In this document: in pieces, positions 25,175-33,688 of the stretch | How positions within the stretch are numbered: the stretch's first letter is position 1 | Layout: each line of letters starts with the position of its first letter | Assembly (NCBI RefSeq): GCF_014650775.1 | Contig: NZ_BMVP01000001.1 | Span: 558,001-622,000 of the forward strand | Reading direction: 5' to 3' | Source of the DNA: Streptomyces cirratus | GTDB taxonomy: Bacteria; Actinomycetota; Actinomycetes; Streptomycetales; Streptomycetaceae | Length of the DNA: 64,000 bases | Made by a program: the position numbers and the translations under genes | The notes under the pieces: model-generated | Seen by the model: the letters and a program-made list of their open reading frames with translations, nothing else | Told to the model about the DNA's origin: nothing | The model's database searches: none

Positions 25175-25828
25175 ATGACCGAACACCGGCCCGGGCCGGC
25201 CGTTCCGGCGGGCGGACTGCGCGAACGCAAGAAGCAGCGCACCAGGGACGCACTGCTGCGCGCGGCTCTCCTCCTGTTCCTTTCACAGGGGTACGACAAG
25301 ACGACGGTCGACGAGATCACCGATGTCGTGCAGGTCTCCCAGCGGACCTTCTTCCGCTACTTCGCCAACAAGGAAGAGGTCGCCTTCGCGGTCCAGGACC
25401 TGGTCGAGTCGCACTTCGTGGCGGCGCTGCGGGCACGGCCGGCCTCCGAGGGGCCCCTGACCGCGATGCGCAACGCGGTGCTCGTCGCCTGGGACACCGT
25501 CGACGAGGCGATCTCCGACGTCGTACCCGTTGACCTCTACATGCGCGGCTACCAGCTCATCGAGTCGACCCCGGCGCTGCTCGCCGTACACCTGAGGCGC
25601 TCCACCGAGCTGGAGGAGCGCATCGCCCGGCTGGTCGCCGACCGCGAGGGCCTGGACGTGGACGCCGACCCGCGGCCGCGGGTCGCGGTGGCCGCCTTCT
25701 CCGGAGTCATGCGGGTCACCGGACGGCTGTGGGGGCAGGGCCAGGACACCAGCGTGGCGGCGATCCGGCGGATGACCGAGGCCTACCTCGACCAGATCGG
25801 CCCGGCGCTGGCGGCGGACTGGCGCTGA
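25175..25828 (+). CDS. TetR-family regulator of the divergent efflux pump
   Basis: A 217-residue TetR protein. The DNA-binding domain covers about 14-65 (RERKKQRTRDALLRAALLLF, then DKTTVDEITDVVQVSQRTFFRYFANKEEVAF). The C-terminal region is a TetR_C ligand-binding domain of the MftR/acyl-CoA-reductase-like subset. It sits 165 bp from and divergent to the MFS pump; the leader of the tetR transcript is therefore long unless transcription starts near 25150. A GTG directly before the ATG (25172) is an alternative start. Confidence 0.92.
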   Translation: MTEHRPGPAVPAGGLRERKKQRTRDALLRAALLLFLSQGYDKTTVDEITDVVQVSQRTFFRYFANKEEVAFAVQDLVESHFVAALRARPASEGPLTAMRNAVLVAWDTVDEAISDVVPVDLYMRGYQLIESTPALLAVHLRRSTELEERIARLVADREGLDVDADPRPRVAVAAFSGVMRVTGRLWGQGQDTSVAAIRRMTEAYLDQIGPALAADWR

Positions 25829-26005
25829 GCGGGGGCGTGGGCGCGGGGCGCCGCCGGTCCCACACGTGTGCGTCGGGGTACCCGGCCGGGCGCGGCGGGG
25901 AGGGCCGTAGCCGACCGTGACGGCGTGACTGCCTGTGACACGGTCGGCGGTGAGACCCGTCACCCGGCGCGCCAGGGACTCGAGCGGTCTCCTAGGCTGG
26001 TTCCA

Positions 26006-27229
26006 GTGAACCTGCCCGGCTCCGCCCACCACACCGCCGGCGCCACAGCGCCCCCCGCCGCACTGCGCACCCTGCTCGCGCTCGCGGTCGTCCTCGTCAT
26101 GCTGGTCATCACCGGCTGGACCTCCGTTCACCGGCCCGAGGCGGGCATCTCGCCGCGGGCCGCCGCCCTCTCCGCCTGGGCGCTGGCCCGGATCGACGGC
26201 CGGGCCCTGCCCGCCGCCGACGCCCCCGCAGCCGCGGTCGCGCGCTTCTTCGCCGGGCTGGACGGAGCCCAGCGGGCCCGGCTCGCCGACGGCTACCCGC
26301 TGGTCGTCGGCAACCTCGACGGTGTGCCCGCCACCACCCGCTACCGGGCCAACCTGCACTCCCTGGAGCAGGCCCGGCGCGTGGAGGAGGCCCGCAGCCG
26401 GGACGTGTCCCTGACCCCGGCCGACCGTGCCACCGCGCTGCGGCGCGCGCACCGCCTGGAATCGCTCGCCGAACCGGGACGGCAGGTCCTGCTGTTCGAT
26501 CCGACCGGCGACGGACTCGTCGCGGAGGTCTTCGGCGACCTCGACCGGGCCGGCCGGGTCTCGGTGGTCGTGCCCGGCGTCGACACCGATCTGCTCACCT
26601 TCGAGCGGACGCAGCGCAGCCTGACCGCGCCGGCCGGCATGGCGCAGTCCCTCTACGAGGCCGAACGCGCGAGCGCGCCGGACAGCAGCACCGCGGTCAT
26701 CGCCTGGGCCGGGTACACGGCGCCGACCGGCGTCGGCATGGACGCCGCCACCGGCAAGCTCGCGGTGGAGGGCTCCGTACGGTTGCGGGCGCTGGCCACC
26801 GCCCTGCCGGGACGGTCCAGCGTGGCGTTGTTCTGCCACAGCTACGGGTCGGTGGTGTGCGGGGTCGCGGCCCACGAGCTGCCGGCGCGGGTGACGGACG
26901 TGGTGGTGGCGGGCAGCCCCGGGATGCGCGTGTCGAACGCCGCCGAGCTGCACACGCCGGCCCGGGTGTGGGCGATGCGGGACTCCGGGGACTGGATCGC
27001 GGACGTGCCGCACCTGGAACTGGGCGGCCTGGGCCACGGGGCGGACCCCGTGTCGCCGGGATTCGGGGCACGGCTGCTGTCCTCGGCGGGGGCGCGGAAC
27101 CACACCGGCTATTTCGAGCCAGGGACCGCTTCGTTGGACAACTTCGCGAAGATCGGAACCGGCGCGTTCGGTTCCGTTGTGTGCGTGACCGGGGACGACG
27201 CGTGCCGACGTGGAGTTTCCGAGGACTGA
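26006..27229 (+). CDS. Membrane-anchored alpha/beta hydrolase (DUF1023 type)
   Basis: A 407-residue protein. The N-terminus is short and is followed by one membrane helix at about 22-38 (LLALAVVLVMLVITGW), so the enzyme domain is probably outside. The alpha/beta-hydrolase part at about 180-400 has SVVVPGVDTDL, the WAGYTAP motif and the nucleophile elbow CHSYGSVVCG, the DUF1023 signature, with Asp/His partners in AMRDSGDWIADVPHL and the later ARNHTGYF. Substrates of the family are unknown. The GTG at 26006 was chosen because upstream codons lack a ribosome site. Confidence 0.85.
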   Translation: MNLPGSAHHTAGATAPPAALRTLLALAVVLVMLVITGWTSVHRPEAGISPRAAALSAWALARIDGRALPAADAPAAAVARFFAGLDGAQRARLADGYPLVVGNLDGVPATTRYRANLHSLEQARRVEEARSRDVSLTPADRATALRRAHRLESLAEPGRQVLLFDPTGDGLVAEVFGDLDRAGRVSVVVPGVDTDLLTFERTQRSLTAPAGMAQSLYEAERASAPDSSTAVIAWAGYTAPTGVGMDAATGKLAVEGSVRLRALATALPGRSSVALFCHSYGSVVCGVAAHELPARVTDVVVAGSPGMRVSNAAELHTPARVWAMRDSGDWIADVPHLELGGLGHGADPVSPGFGARLLSSAGARNHTGYFEPGTASLDNFAKIGTGAFGSVVCVTGDDACRRGVSED

Positions 27230-27327
27230 GGGGCGCTCAGGGCTCCCGGAGGGACGCCGGGCGGACCGGAGAACCGTCTCTGCGGTGAAGGGGACGAGCA
27301 GGGGTACGTCCCTTTACCATGTGCCGT

Positions 27328-28152
27328 ATGGGGGACGTACTGGCCGGAAACCATGCTGTCTGGGAGTTCGACTCCGACTCGGTGATCATTCGTTTCGCGC
27401 GGGGGCTGCGGACGCCGCGGCTCTGGCATGCCCTGAGGGAACGCCGGATCCCGCTGGAGGCGCTGTCGGAGGTGACCCTGACCGGGGGCAAACGGGACAC
27501 CGTGGTGCTGCGCGCGGTGCCGCGGGCGGGGGCGGATCCGTTGATGGAGGCCGCCGCCGGACAGCTCAAGGAGAGCTGCGACCCGTACCGCCTGGTGCTG
27601 CCGGCCGAGTCGGCCGCACGGGCGACGGCGCTGACGGAAGACGTACGGGGACGGCTCGGGCCGGCGACGGCGGCGGAGCGCTTCCTGGTCCGCGTCCCCG
27701 AGGTGACGGCCCACCTCAAGGCGTACGACGCGCGCGTCGGCTTCGACGGGACGGCCGTCACCTTCCACTGGTCGCGCACGGGAGCCAGCAGCGCGAAGTG
27801 GAAGGCGGGCGACCAGCGGTATCCGCTGGCGGCGGTGACGGGGGTGGCGTGGCGCTCGCCGGAGGGGCCGGAGGGCCATCTGCGACTGCGGCTGCGGGAC
27901 GCCGCCGGCGGTGACGCCCCGCCCGACCACGACCTGGCGGCGGCCGTGTTCGGGGTGGGGTACGGGGCGGTGCACGAGTCACTGCCGTTCGCGGCGGCCG
28001 TGTTGGCGGCGGTGCGGGGACGGCGGCTGCCGGTGGCGACGGCCTCGCCGAAGGGGGCCGGCGGGGACCGTCTGCACCACCTGCGCGAGCTGCACAGCGC
28101 GGGGCTGCTCACGGACGCCGAGTACTCGGCCCTGCGCGACCGGCTCGGCTAG
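27328..28152 (+). CDS. DUF4429 protein with C-terminal SHOCT motif
   Basis: A 274-residue protein with two tandem DUF4429 beta-rich domains (about 2-110, starting VLAGNHAVWEFD, and about 120-220, with VGFDGTAVTFHW). It ends in a SHOCT helix (LHHLRELHSAGLLTDAEYSALRDRLG-like, at about 248-273). SHOCT motifs are short oligomerisation elements. DUF4429 function is unknown; the domain resembles lipid- or surface-associated PH-like folds. ATG 27328 is preferred over 27319 because the family begins at MGDVLAG. Confidence 0.85.
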   Translation: MGDVLAGNHAVWEFDSDSVIIRFARGLRTPRLWHALRERRIPLEALSEVTLTGGKRDTVVLRAVPRAGADPLMEAAAGQLKESCDPYRLVLPAESAARATALTEDVRGRLGPATAAERFLVRVPEVTAHLKAYDARVGFDGTAVTFHWSRTGASSAKWKAGDQRYPLAAVTGVAWRSPEGPEGHLRLRLRDAAGGDAPPDHDLAAAVFGVGYGAVHESLPFAAAVLAAVRGRRLPVATASPKGAGGDRLHHLRELHSAGLLTDAEYSALRDRLG

Positions 28153-28188
28153 GCCGCCCGCGGCGCCGCCGCGCGAGCGCCCCCGGCA

Positions 28189-28247
28189 GCGCCGGGCTTC
28201 CCGGGGCTCCGCCCCAGACCCCGCGCCCCAATCGCCGGCGGGGCTGG
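28189..28247 (-). repeat. Interspersed Streptomyces-type intergenic repeat, copy 1
   Basis: On the minus strand it reads CCAGCCCCGCCGGCG, then TTG, then GGCGCGGGGT, then GGAGCCCCG, then AGCCCGGCGC. A second copy in opposite orientation is at 54735-54792. Both occur just after a gene end. Confidence 0.8.
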
Positions 28248-28254
28248 AATGGGA

Positions 28255-28341
28255 TGAGCTCGTGCGGGCCGGCCCCACCGGGCTGAGCTCGTGCGGGCCG
28301 GCCCCACCGGGCTGAGCTCGTGCGGGCCGGCCCCCGCGGGG
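28255..28341. repeat. 29-bp tandem repeat, three copies
   Basis: Unit starts TGAGCTCGTGCGGGCCGGCC, period exactly 29 (starts 28255, 28284 and 28313). The first two copies are identical and the third diverges in its last bases. It lies between the DUF4429 gene and the convergent aldo/keto reductase gene. Confidence 0.85.
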
Positions 28342-28356
28342 CTGGAATTGTGCGGG

Positions 28357-29379
28357 TTACGCCTCGCGGGCCGCCGAGGTGGAGGACATGTCCGGGTAGC
28401 GGTCGCCGCTGACCTGGGTGGCGATCGGCTCCAGCTGGGCCAGCTCCGCCTCCGTCAGGGTGATCCGCGTCGCCGCCGCGTTCTCCGCGAGGCGCCCCGG
28501 CTTGCGGGTCCCCGGGATCGGCACCACCGTCAGGCCGTGCACCTGCGCCCGCTGCTGCACCCACGCCAGCGCGATCTGCGCCGCCGTCGCCCCGTGCGCG
28601 GCCGCGATCTCCCGCACCGGCGCCAGCAGCGCCGCGTTCGCCTTCGCGTTGTCGCCCGTGAACCGCGGCTGGAACTTCCGGAAGTCCCCTTCGGACAGCT
28701 CCACCGACGCGTCCGCGAACGCGCCCGTCAGGAAACCGCGCCCCAGCGGGGAGTACGGCACGAACGCCACCCCCAGCTCCGCCGCCGCGCCCACCGCGCT
28801 GCGCTCCACGTCCCGGCTGAACAGCGACCACTCCGACTGGAGCGCCGCGATCGGGTGCACCGCGTGCGCCTCGCGCAACTCAGCGCCGGTGACCTCGCTC
28901 AGGCCCAGGTGGCGCACCTTGCCCTCCCGCACGAGCTCGGCCATCGCGCCCACCGACTCGGCGAACGGCACGGCCGGGTCGCGCCGGTGCATGTAGTAGA
29001 GGTCGATCACGTCGGTGCCGAGCCGCCGCAGGCTGTCCTCGACGGCCTGCCTGATGTAGGCGCGGTCGTTGCGGATGCCGCGGTACTGCGGGTCGTCGGA
29101 GCGCTCTATGGCGAACTTCGTCGCGAGGGTGATCTCGTCCCGGTGCGCCGCCACGAACGGCGCGAGGAACTCCTCGTTCGCCCCGCGCCCGTACACGTCC
29201 GCGGTGTCGAAGAGCGTGACACCCGCGGCCAGCGCCGCGTCCAGGGTCTGGCGGGCCGCCGTCTCGTCCGTGTCCCCGTAGAACTCGCTCATGCCCATGC
29301 AGCCGAGGCCCTGGACACCGACCAGGGGGCCGCCCTTGCCGAGTTCGACCTGCTTGATCCTCGTCGTGCTCTGCGTCAT
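28357..29379 (-). CDS. Aldo/keto reductase
   Basis: A 340-residue NADPH-dependent oxidoreductase. The catalytic tetrad is visible: Asp in FDTADVYGRGANEEF (about 56) with Tyr in the same stretch, Lys in ITLATKFA (about 87), and His in DLYYMHRRDP (about 131). VVPIPGTRKPGRL near 283 is the NADP phosphate-binding segment. It reduces small aldehydes, ketones or quinones in the cytoplasm. Its ATG overlaps the stop of a MerR gene (ATGA at 29376-29379), so it is the second gene of a MerR-regulated operon. Confidence 0.94.
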   Translation of the reverse strand: MTQSTTRIKQVELGKGGPLVGVQGLGCMGMSEFYGDTDETAARQTLDAALAAGVTLFDTADVYGRGANEEFLAPFVAAHRDEITLATKFAIERSDDPQYRGIRNDRAYIRQAVEDSLRRLGTDVIDLYYMHRRDPAVPFAESVGAMAELVREGKVRHLGLSEVTGAELREAHAVHPIAALQSEWSLFSRDVERSAVGAAAELGVAFVPYSPLGRGFLTGAFADASVELSEGDFRKFQPRFTGDNAKANAALLAPVREIAAAHGATAAQIALAWVQQRAQVHGLTVVPIPGTRKPGRLAENAAATRITLTEAELAQLEPIATQVSGDRYPDMSSTSAAREA

Positions 29380-29756
29380 TGACGTACAGCCTTCCCCGCG
29401 TAGTGTTCGATCTTGTAGTCCAGTACGGCGAGCGCGTCCGTCATCTCCGAGATCCGCGCCCGCACCTCGCGGCGCGTCCGCTCCAGCAGCTCCCGCCGCT
29501 GGTCGACGGTGTGCTCCCCCTCCCGGACGAGCTCCGCGTACCGCACCATGTCCGCCACCGACATCCCGGTGGTGCGCAGCTTGCCCACGAAGGCCAGCCA
29601 GTCGAGGTCCTTGTCGCTGAACCGCCGCTGCCCCGAGTGGGAGCGGTCCACGTGCGGCATCAGGCCGATCCGTTCGTACCAGCGCAAGGTGTGCTGGGTC
29701 AGACCGGTCCGGGACTCGACTTCGCTGATCGTGTACCGCGTCTGCGTCAGGCTCAT
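29376..29756 (-). CDS. MerR-family regulator
   Basis: A 126-residue regulator: winged HTH at 8-75 (YTISEVESRTGLTQHTLRWYERIGL, with motifs typical of the family) and a dimerisation helix at about 80-115. It has no metal-binding cysteines, so it probably senses an organic ligand or electrophile through its short C-terminus. It is translationally coupled to the aldo/keto reductase gene. Its promoter has the overlong 19-bp spacer with an 18-bp palindrome that defines MerR-type DNA-distorting activation, and the transcript is probably leaderless. Confidence 0.93.
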   Translation of the reverse strand: MSLTQTRYTISEVESRTGLTQHTLRWYERIGLMPHVDRSHSGQRRFSDKDLDWLAFVGKLRTTGMSVADMVRYAELVREGEHTVDQRRELLERTRREVRARISEMTDALAVLDYKIEHYAGKAVRQ

Positions 29757-29763
29757 GGCGTCC

Positions 29764-29794
29764 ACGCTAAAACCTTGGAGTGCACTCCAAGCAA
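29764..29794 (-). promoter_or_regulatory. MerR-type promoter with 19-bp spacer
   Basis: On the minus strand, -35 TTGCTT (29789-29794) and -10 TAGCGT (29764-29769) are separated by 19 bp holding most of the palindrome CTTGGAGTGCACTCCAAG (29774-29791). Seven bases after the -10 comes the merR start codon, implying a leaderless mRNA. The geometry is read directly; activation by the encoded MerR is established for the family and inferred here. Confidence 0.8.
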
Positions 29795-29808
29795 GTAGGC
29801 TCGGCCGC

Positions 29809-30645
29809 ATGGAGAGCCCGGAGACCTTGCAGACCCTGCGGACCATCGAGAGCTGGCCGGTGCCGACCGCCGCGGCGGCCGTCGTGCGCGCCGACGGGAG
29901 CGTCGCCGGCTCCCACGGGCCCGTGGACCACCGCTTCCCCCTGGCCTCGGTCACCAAGCCGCTCACCGCCTACGCCGCCCTCGTCGCGTACGAGGAAGGC
30001 GCGGTCGAACTGGACGAGCCGGCCGGACCCGAGGGTTCCACGGTCCGTCACCTGCTCGCCCACACCAGCGGTCTCGCGTTCGACGAGCACCGTGTGATGG
30101 GCGCGCCCGGGCAGCGCAGGCTGTACTCCAACGCGGGTTTCGAGGTGCTCGGCGACCACATCGCCAAGGCCACCGGCATCCCCTTCGCCGAGTACCTGCA
30201 CCAGGCCGTCTTCGAGCCACTGGGCATGGCGTCGACCTCCCTGGACGGTTCCCCGGCCAAGGACGGCGTCTCGACCGTCTCCGACCTGGTGCGGTTCGCC
30301 GCGGAGCTCCAGGCGCCCCGGCTGCTCGACGTCCGGACCGTCGCCGAGGCCACCTCGGTCGTGCACCCGGGCCTCAAGGGCGTCCTGCCGGGCTACGGGC
30401 ACCAGTCCCCCAACGACTGGGGGCTCGGCCTGGAGATCCGCGACGGCAAGTCCCCGCACTGGACGGGCACCACGTCCTCGCCGCGCACCTTCGGGCACTT
30501 CGGCCAGTCCGGCACCTTCCTGTGGGTGGACCCGGACGCGCGCGCCGCGTGCGTGGCGCTGACCGACCGCGCCTTCGGCCCGTGGGCCGTGGAGGCCTGG
30601 ACCCCGTTCACCGACGCGGTCCTCGCGGAACTCCGCGGGCGCTAG
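29809..30645 (+). CDS. Serine hydrolase, class C beta-lactamase fold
   Basis: A 278-residue protein of the beta-lactamase/DD-peptidase superfamily. The catalytic SVTK is at 47-50, the second motif YSN at 106-108, and the third is HFGQSGTF near 243 (H-x-G in place of KTG), as in esterase-like and D-aminopeptidase-like class C members. There is no signal peptide, so it is likely a cytoplasmic esterase or peptidase rather than a lactamase. It is divergent from the MerR-AKR operon and shares its 52-bp control region, which may place it under the same regulator. Confidence 0.9.
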   Translation: MESPETLQTLRTIESWPVPTAAAAVVRADGSVAGSHGPVDHRFPLASVTKPLTAYAALVAYEEGAVELDEPAGPEGSTVRHLLAHTSGLAFDEHRVMGAPGQRRLYSNAGFEVLGDHIAKATGIPFAEYLHQAVFEPLGMASTSLDGSPAKDGVSTVSDLVRFAAELQAPRLLDVRTVAEATSVVHPGLKGVLPGYGHQSPNDWGLGLEIRDGKSPHWTGTTSSPRTFGHFGQSGTFLWVDPDARAACVALTDRAFGPWAVEAWTPFTDAVLAELRGR

Positions 30646-30658
30646 CCGCCGGACCGGC

Positions 30659-31315
30659 TCAGGGCAGTTCCCAGATCAGCAGCTCGCCCGGGGAGCCGGC
30701 GATGATCCGCAGCTCCGGCTCGCCGGTGATCCGCGCCGAGTCGCCGGGGCCGAGTTCCTCGCCGTCCAGGCGCAGGTCACCCCGTACGACGTGCAGGTAG
30801 ACCCGCGGCGCCGCCGGTACGGTGATCCGCTCGCCCGCGCCGGGCCGCCGCACGCGCAGGACGGCGCCGGCGGCGGGGATCTCGTAGGGCTCCCCGTCCG
30901 CGAGGCCCCGGACGAGCCGGTACGAGGGCTCACCGCCCGCCGTGAGCGGGGCGATCCAGGTCTGGACGAAGCGCAGCGGGACGGGGCCGTCGTTGCGCTC
31001 GATGTGCCGCGCGCCCGACCCGGCGGAGAAGTGCTGCACGTCGCCGGAGCCGACCTGGCCGGTGTGGCCGGTGGTGCTGTCCTTGTGCGTGAGCTCCCCC
31101 TCCACCACCCAGGTGACGATCTCGGTCTGGCTGTGCGGGTGCTCGTCGAAGCCGGAGCCGGGCCGGAGGGACTCCTCGTTGCAGGCCAGCAGGGGCCCGA
31201 AGCGGATGTTGTCCGGGTCGTAGAAGGTCCCGAAGGAGAAGGCGTGCCGGGTGGTGATCCCGGCGGCCGGGTTTCCGCCCTCGTACCGGTCTGCTGCGCG
31301 GCGTACGTCAATCAT
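30659..31315 (-). CDS. Pirin-family cupin protein
   Basis: A 218-residue pirin-like protein with two cupin folds. The N-terminal metal site is intact: His in FDEHPHSQTEIVTWV (two His at about 59 and 61), His in VQHFSAGSG (near 103) and Glu in HIERND. Pirins bind iron and act as quercetinase-like dioxygenases or as transcription cofactors. The C-terminal cupin lacks a metal site, which is normal. It converges with the serine hydrolase gene with only 13 bp between stops. An upstream MVAT start is possible. Confidence 0.9.
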   Translation of the reverse strand: MIDVRRAADRYEGGNPAAGITTRHAFSFGTFYDPDNIRFGPLLACNEESLRPGSGFDEHPHSQTEIVTWVVEGELTHKDSTTGHTGQVGSGDVQHFSAGSGARHIERNDGPVPLRFVQTWIAPLTAGGEPSYRLVRGLADGEPYEIPAAGAVLRVRRPGAGERITVPAAPRVYLHVVRGDLRLDGEELGPGDSARITGEPELRIIAGSPGELLIWELP

Positions 31316-31431
31316 GGTGGCCACCGTAGACCCCGGGACGCGTCCTTCCGGGACGGGTGCGGCGGGTCCGGCGGGACGGGTGGCCGCGGACCCGGCTCCG
31401 CTCCGGCTCACCGATAAGGCAGTCTTGTCCC

Positions 31432-32661
31432 GTGCCCCAACCCGAACGTGAGCATTCCCCCGAGTCCGGCCCGGCGCGTCCCGCGCACGCCGTGCAACCC
31501 GCGCACCCGCATCCCGCGACGCTGCGCCGGCTGGAGAAGTCCGCCGGCCGGCTCTCGGCGAACGCGATCGCGCGCATGGACGAGACCCTGCCGTGGTACC
31601 GGGCGATGCCGCCGGAGAACCGGTCGTGGATCGGCCTGGTCGCCCAGGCCGGCATCGCCGCGTTCACGGAGTGGTTCCGGCACCCGGAGACCCCGCAGGC
31701 GATCTCCACGGACGTGTTCGGCACGGCTCCGCGCGAGCTGACCCGGGCGATCACCCTGCGCCAGACGGTGGAGATGGTCCGCACGACGATCGAGGTCATG
31801 GAGACCGCGATCGACGAGGTGGCGGCCCCGGGCGACGAGTCGGTGCTGCGCGAGGCGCTGCTCGTGTACGCACGCGAGATCGCCTTCGCGACCGCCCAGG
31901 TGTACGCCCAGGCGGCCGAGGCGCGCGGGGCGTGGGACGCCCGTCTGGAGTCCCTGGTCGTCAACGCGGTGCTGTCGGGCGAGGCGGACGAGGGCGCGCT
32001 GTCGCGGGCGGCGGCGCTCGGCTGGAATTCGCCGGAGCACGTCTGCGTCGTCCTGGGCACCGCCCCGGACGGGGACAGCGAGCTGACGGTCGAGGCGATC
32101 CGGCGCGCGGCCCGTCACCACAAGCTCCAGGTGCTGACGGGGGTGCTGGGTGACCGGCTCGTGGTCATCGCGGGCGGCAGCGACAACCCGTTGCAGGTGG
32201 CGAAGTCGCTGATCGGCCCGTTCGCGGCCGGTCCGGTGGTGGCCGGGCCCGTGGTCGCGGACCTGCTGAACGCGACGAAGTCCGCCCAGGCCGCGGCGGC
32301 CGGGCTGAAGGCCTGCACGGCCTGGCAGGACGCCCCGCGTCCGGTGCTGGCGGACGACCTGCTTCCCGAGCGCGCGATCGCGGCGGATCCCTCGGCGCGC
32401 GAGCAGCTGGTGGAGGAGATCTACAGACCGCTGGAGGAGGCGGGCTCGGCGCTGCTGGAGACGCTGAGCGTCTACCTGGAGCAGGCGAGCAGTCTGGAGG
32501 GGGCGGCGCGGATGCTGTTCGTGCATCCCAACACGGTGCGCTACCGGCTCCGACGTGTGACCGACGTCACCGGCTGGTCGCCCTCCGATGTCCGTTCCGC
32601 GTTCACGCTCCGGATCGCCCTGATCCTCGGGCGTCTGGCCGACGGCGATCCCCAGTCCTAG
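31432..32661 (+). CDS. fasR: FasR-type regulator of fatty acid synthesis
   Basis: A 409-residue PucR-family regulator. The N-terminal part resembles a ligand-sensing domain (residues about 25-170), a GGDEF-like middle section follows (about 175-290), and the C-terminal PucR helix-turn-helix is at about 345-400 (SLEGAARMLFVHPNTVRYRLRRV). In S. coelicolor the orthologue immediately upstream of fabD (FasR) activates the fab operon; the identical position here, 89 bp before fabD, supports the name. The GTG start at 31432 is the best of several. Confidence 0.9.
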   Translation: MPQPEREHSPESGPARPAHAVQPAHPHPATLRRLEKSAGRLSANAIARMDETLPWYRAMPPENRSWIGLVAQAGIAAFTEWFRHPETPQAISTDVFGTAPRELTRAITLRQTVEMVRTTIEVMETAIDEVAAPGDESVLREALLVYAREIAFATAQVYAQAAEARGAWDARLESLVVNAVLSGEADEGALSRAAALGWNSPEHVCVVLGTAPDGDSELTVEAIRRAARHHKLQVLTGVLGDRLVVIAGGSDNPLQVAKSLIGPFAAGPVVAGPVVADLLNATKSAQAAAAGLKACTAWQDAPRPVLADDLLPERAIAADPSAREQLVEEIYRPLEEAGSALLETLSVYLEQASSLEGAARMLFVHPNTVRYRLRRVTDVTGWSPSDVRSAFTLRIALILGRLADGDPQS

Positions 32662-32750
32662 ACTTTTGTCGGACATCAACAATTACCCCGACGGTTCTTC
32701 GTCCCTGTCCCCACGGGCGGCGGGGGCCGCATACAAGAGAGAGTGTGAGG
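32662..32750 (+). promoter_or_regulatory. fabD promoter region with likely FasR site
   Basis: An 89-bp gap that is AT-richer than its surroundings. It contains an inverted repeat GTCGG-N15-CCGAC (32668-32672 with 32688-32692) around ACATCAACAATTACC. FasR of S. coelicolor binds the fabD promoter; that this repeat is the binding site is inference. Confidence 0.45.
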
Positions 32751-33668
32751 GTGCTCGTACTCGTCGCTCCAGGCCAAGGCGCTCAGACGCCCGGCTTCCT
32801 GACTCCTTGGCTCGAACTCCCCGGCGCCGCCGAACGCGTCGCGGGGTGGTCCGACGCCCTCGGGCTCGACCTCGCCCACTACGGCACGAAGGCCGACGCG
32901 GACGAGATCCGTGACACGGCCGTGGCCCAGCCCCTGCTGGTCGCGGCGGGTCTGCTGTCCGCTTCGGCGCTGGGTTCCCCCTCGGCCTTCGGCGCGGTCG
33001 CCGGTCACAGCGTCGGTGAGATCACCGCCGCCGCGTACGCTGGTGTGCTGAGCGAGGCCGACGCGCTGTCGTTCGTCCGCACCCGGGGCCTGGCCATGGC
33101 CGAGGCCGCGGCCGTCACCCCGACGGGCATGGCCGCGGTGCTGGGGGGCGACCGTGACGTGGTCGTGGGGCACCTGGAGAAGCTGGGGCTCGCCCCGGCC
33201 AACATCAACGGCGCGGGCCAGATCGTGGCGGCCGGTACCCTGGAGCAGATCGCCGCTCTGGAGGCCGACAAGCCCGAAGGCTCCATGAAGGTCGTCGCCC
33301 TCAAGGTCGCGGGCGCCTTCCACACGCACCACATGGCCCCGGCGGTCGCCACCCTGGAGGAGGCCGCGCAGGCCCTCTCCCCGGCGGACCCGGCGCTGAC
33401 GTACGTGTCGAACAAGGACGGCGGGGTCGTCACCTCGGGCGCCGATGTCGTCGCCCGCCTGGTCGGCCAGGTCGCCCATCCGGTCCGCTGGGACCTGTGC
33501 ATGGAGACGTTCGCCGAGCTGGGCGTCACCGGGATCATCGAGCTGTGCCCCGGCGGGACCCTGACGGGTCTGGCCAAGCGCGCGCTCAAGGGCGTTCCGA
33601 GCGTCGCCCTCAAGACCCCGGACGATCTCCAGAAGGCCGCGGAGCTCCTCGCCGAGCACGCGGCCTGA
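32751..33668 (+). CDS. fabD: Malonyl-CoA:ACP transacylase
   Basis: A 305-residue enzyme that loads malonyl groups from CoA onto acyl carrier protein for type II fatty acid synthesis, and often also for polyketide synthases. The N-terminal APGQGAQTPGF, the nucleophile elbow AGHSVGEITA (Ser near 88) and the catalytic His in AFHTHHMAPA (near 192) are all present. The start is GTG 32751 by comparison with Streptomyces FabD (MLVLVAPGQG); GTG 32745 is in frame and possible. First gene of fabD-fabH-acpP-fabF. Confidence 0.96.
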   Translation: MLVLVAPGQGAQTPGFLTPWLELPGAAERVAGWSDALGLDLAHYGTKADADEIRDTAVAQPLLVAAGLLSASALGSPSAFGAVAGHSVGEITAAAYAGVLSEADALSFVRTRGLAMAEAAAVTPTGMAAVLGGDRDVVVGHLEKLGLAPANINGAGQIVAAGTLEQIAALEADKPEGSMKVVALKVAGAFHTHHMAPAVATLEEAAQALSPADPALTYVSNKDGGVVTSGADVVARLVGQVAHPVRWDLCMETFAELGVTGIIELCPGGTLTGLAKRALKGVPSVALKTPDDLQKAAELLAEHAA

Positions 33669-33688
33669 GAGAAGGAGCCCACCTCAGC

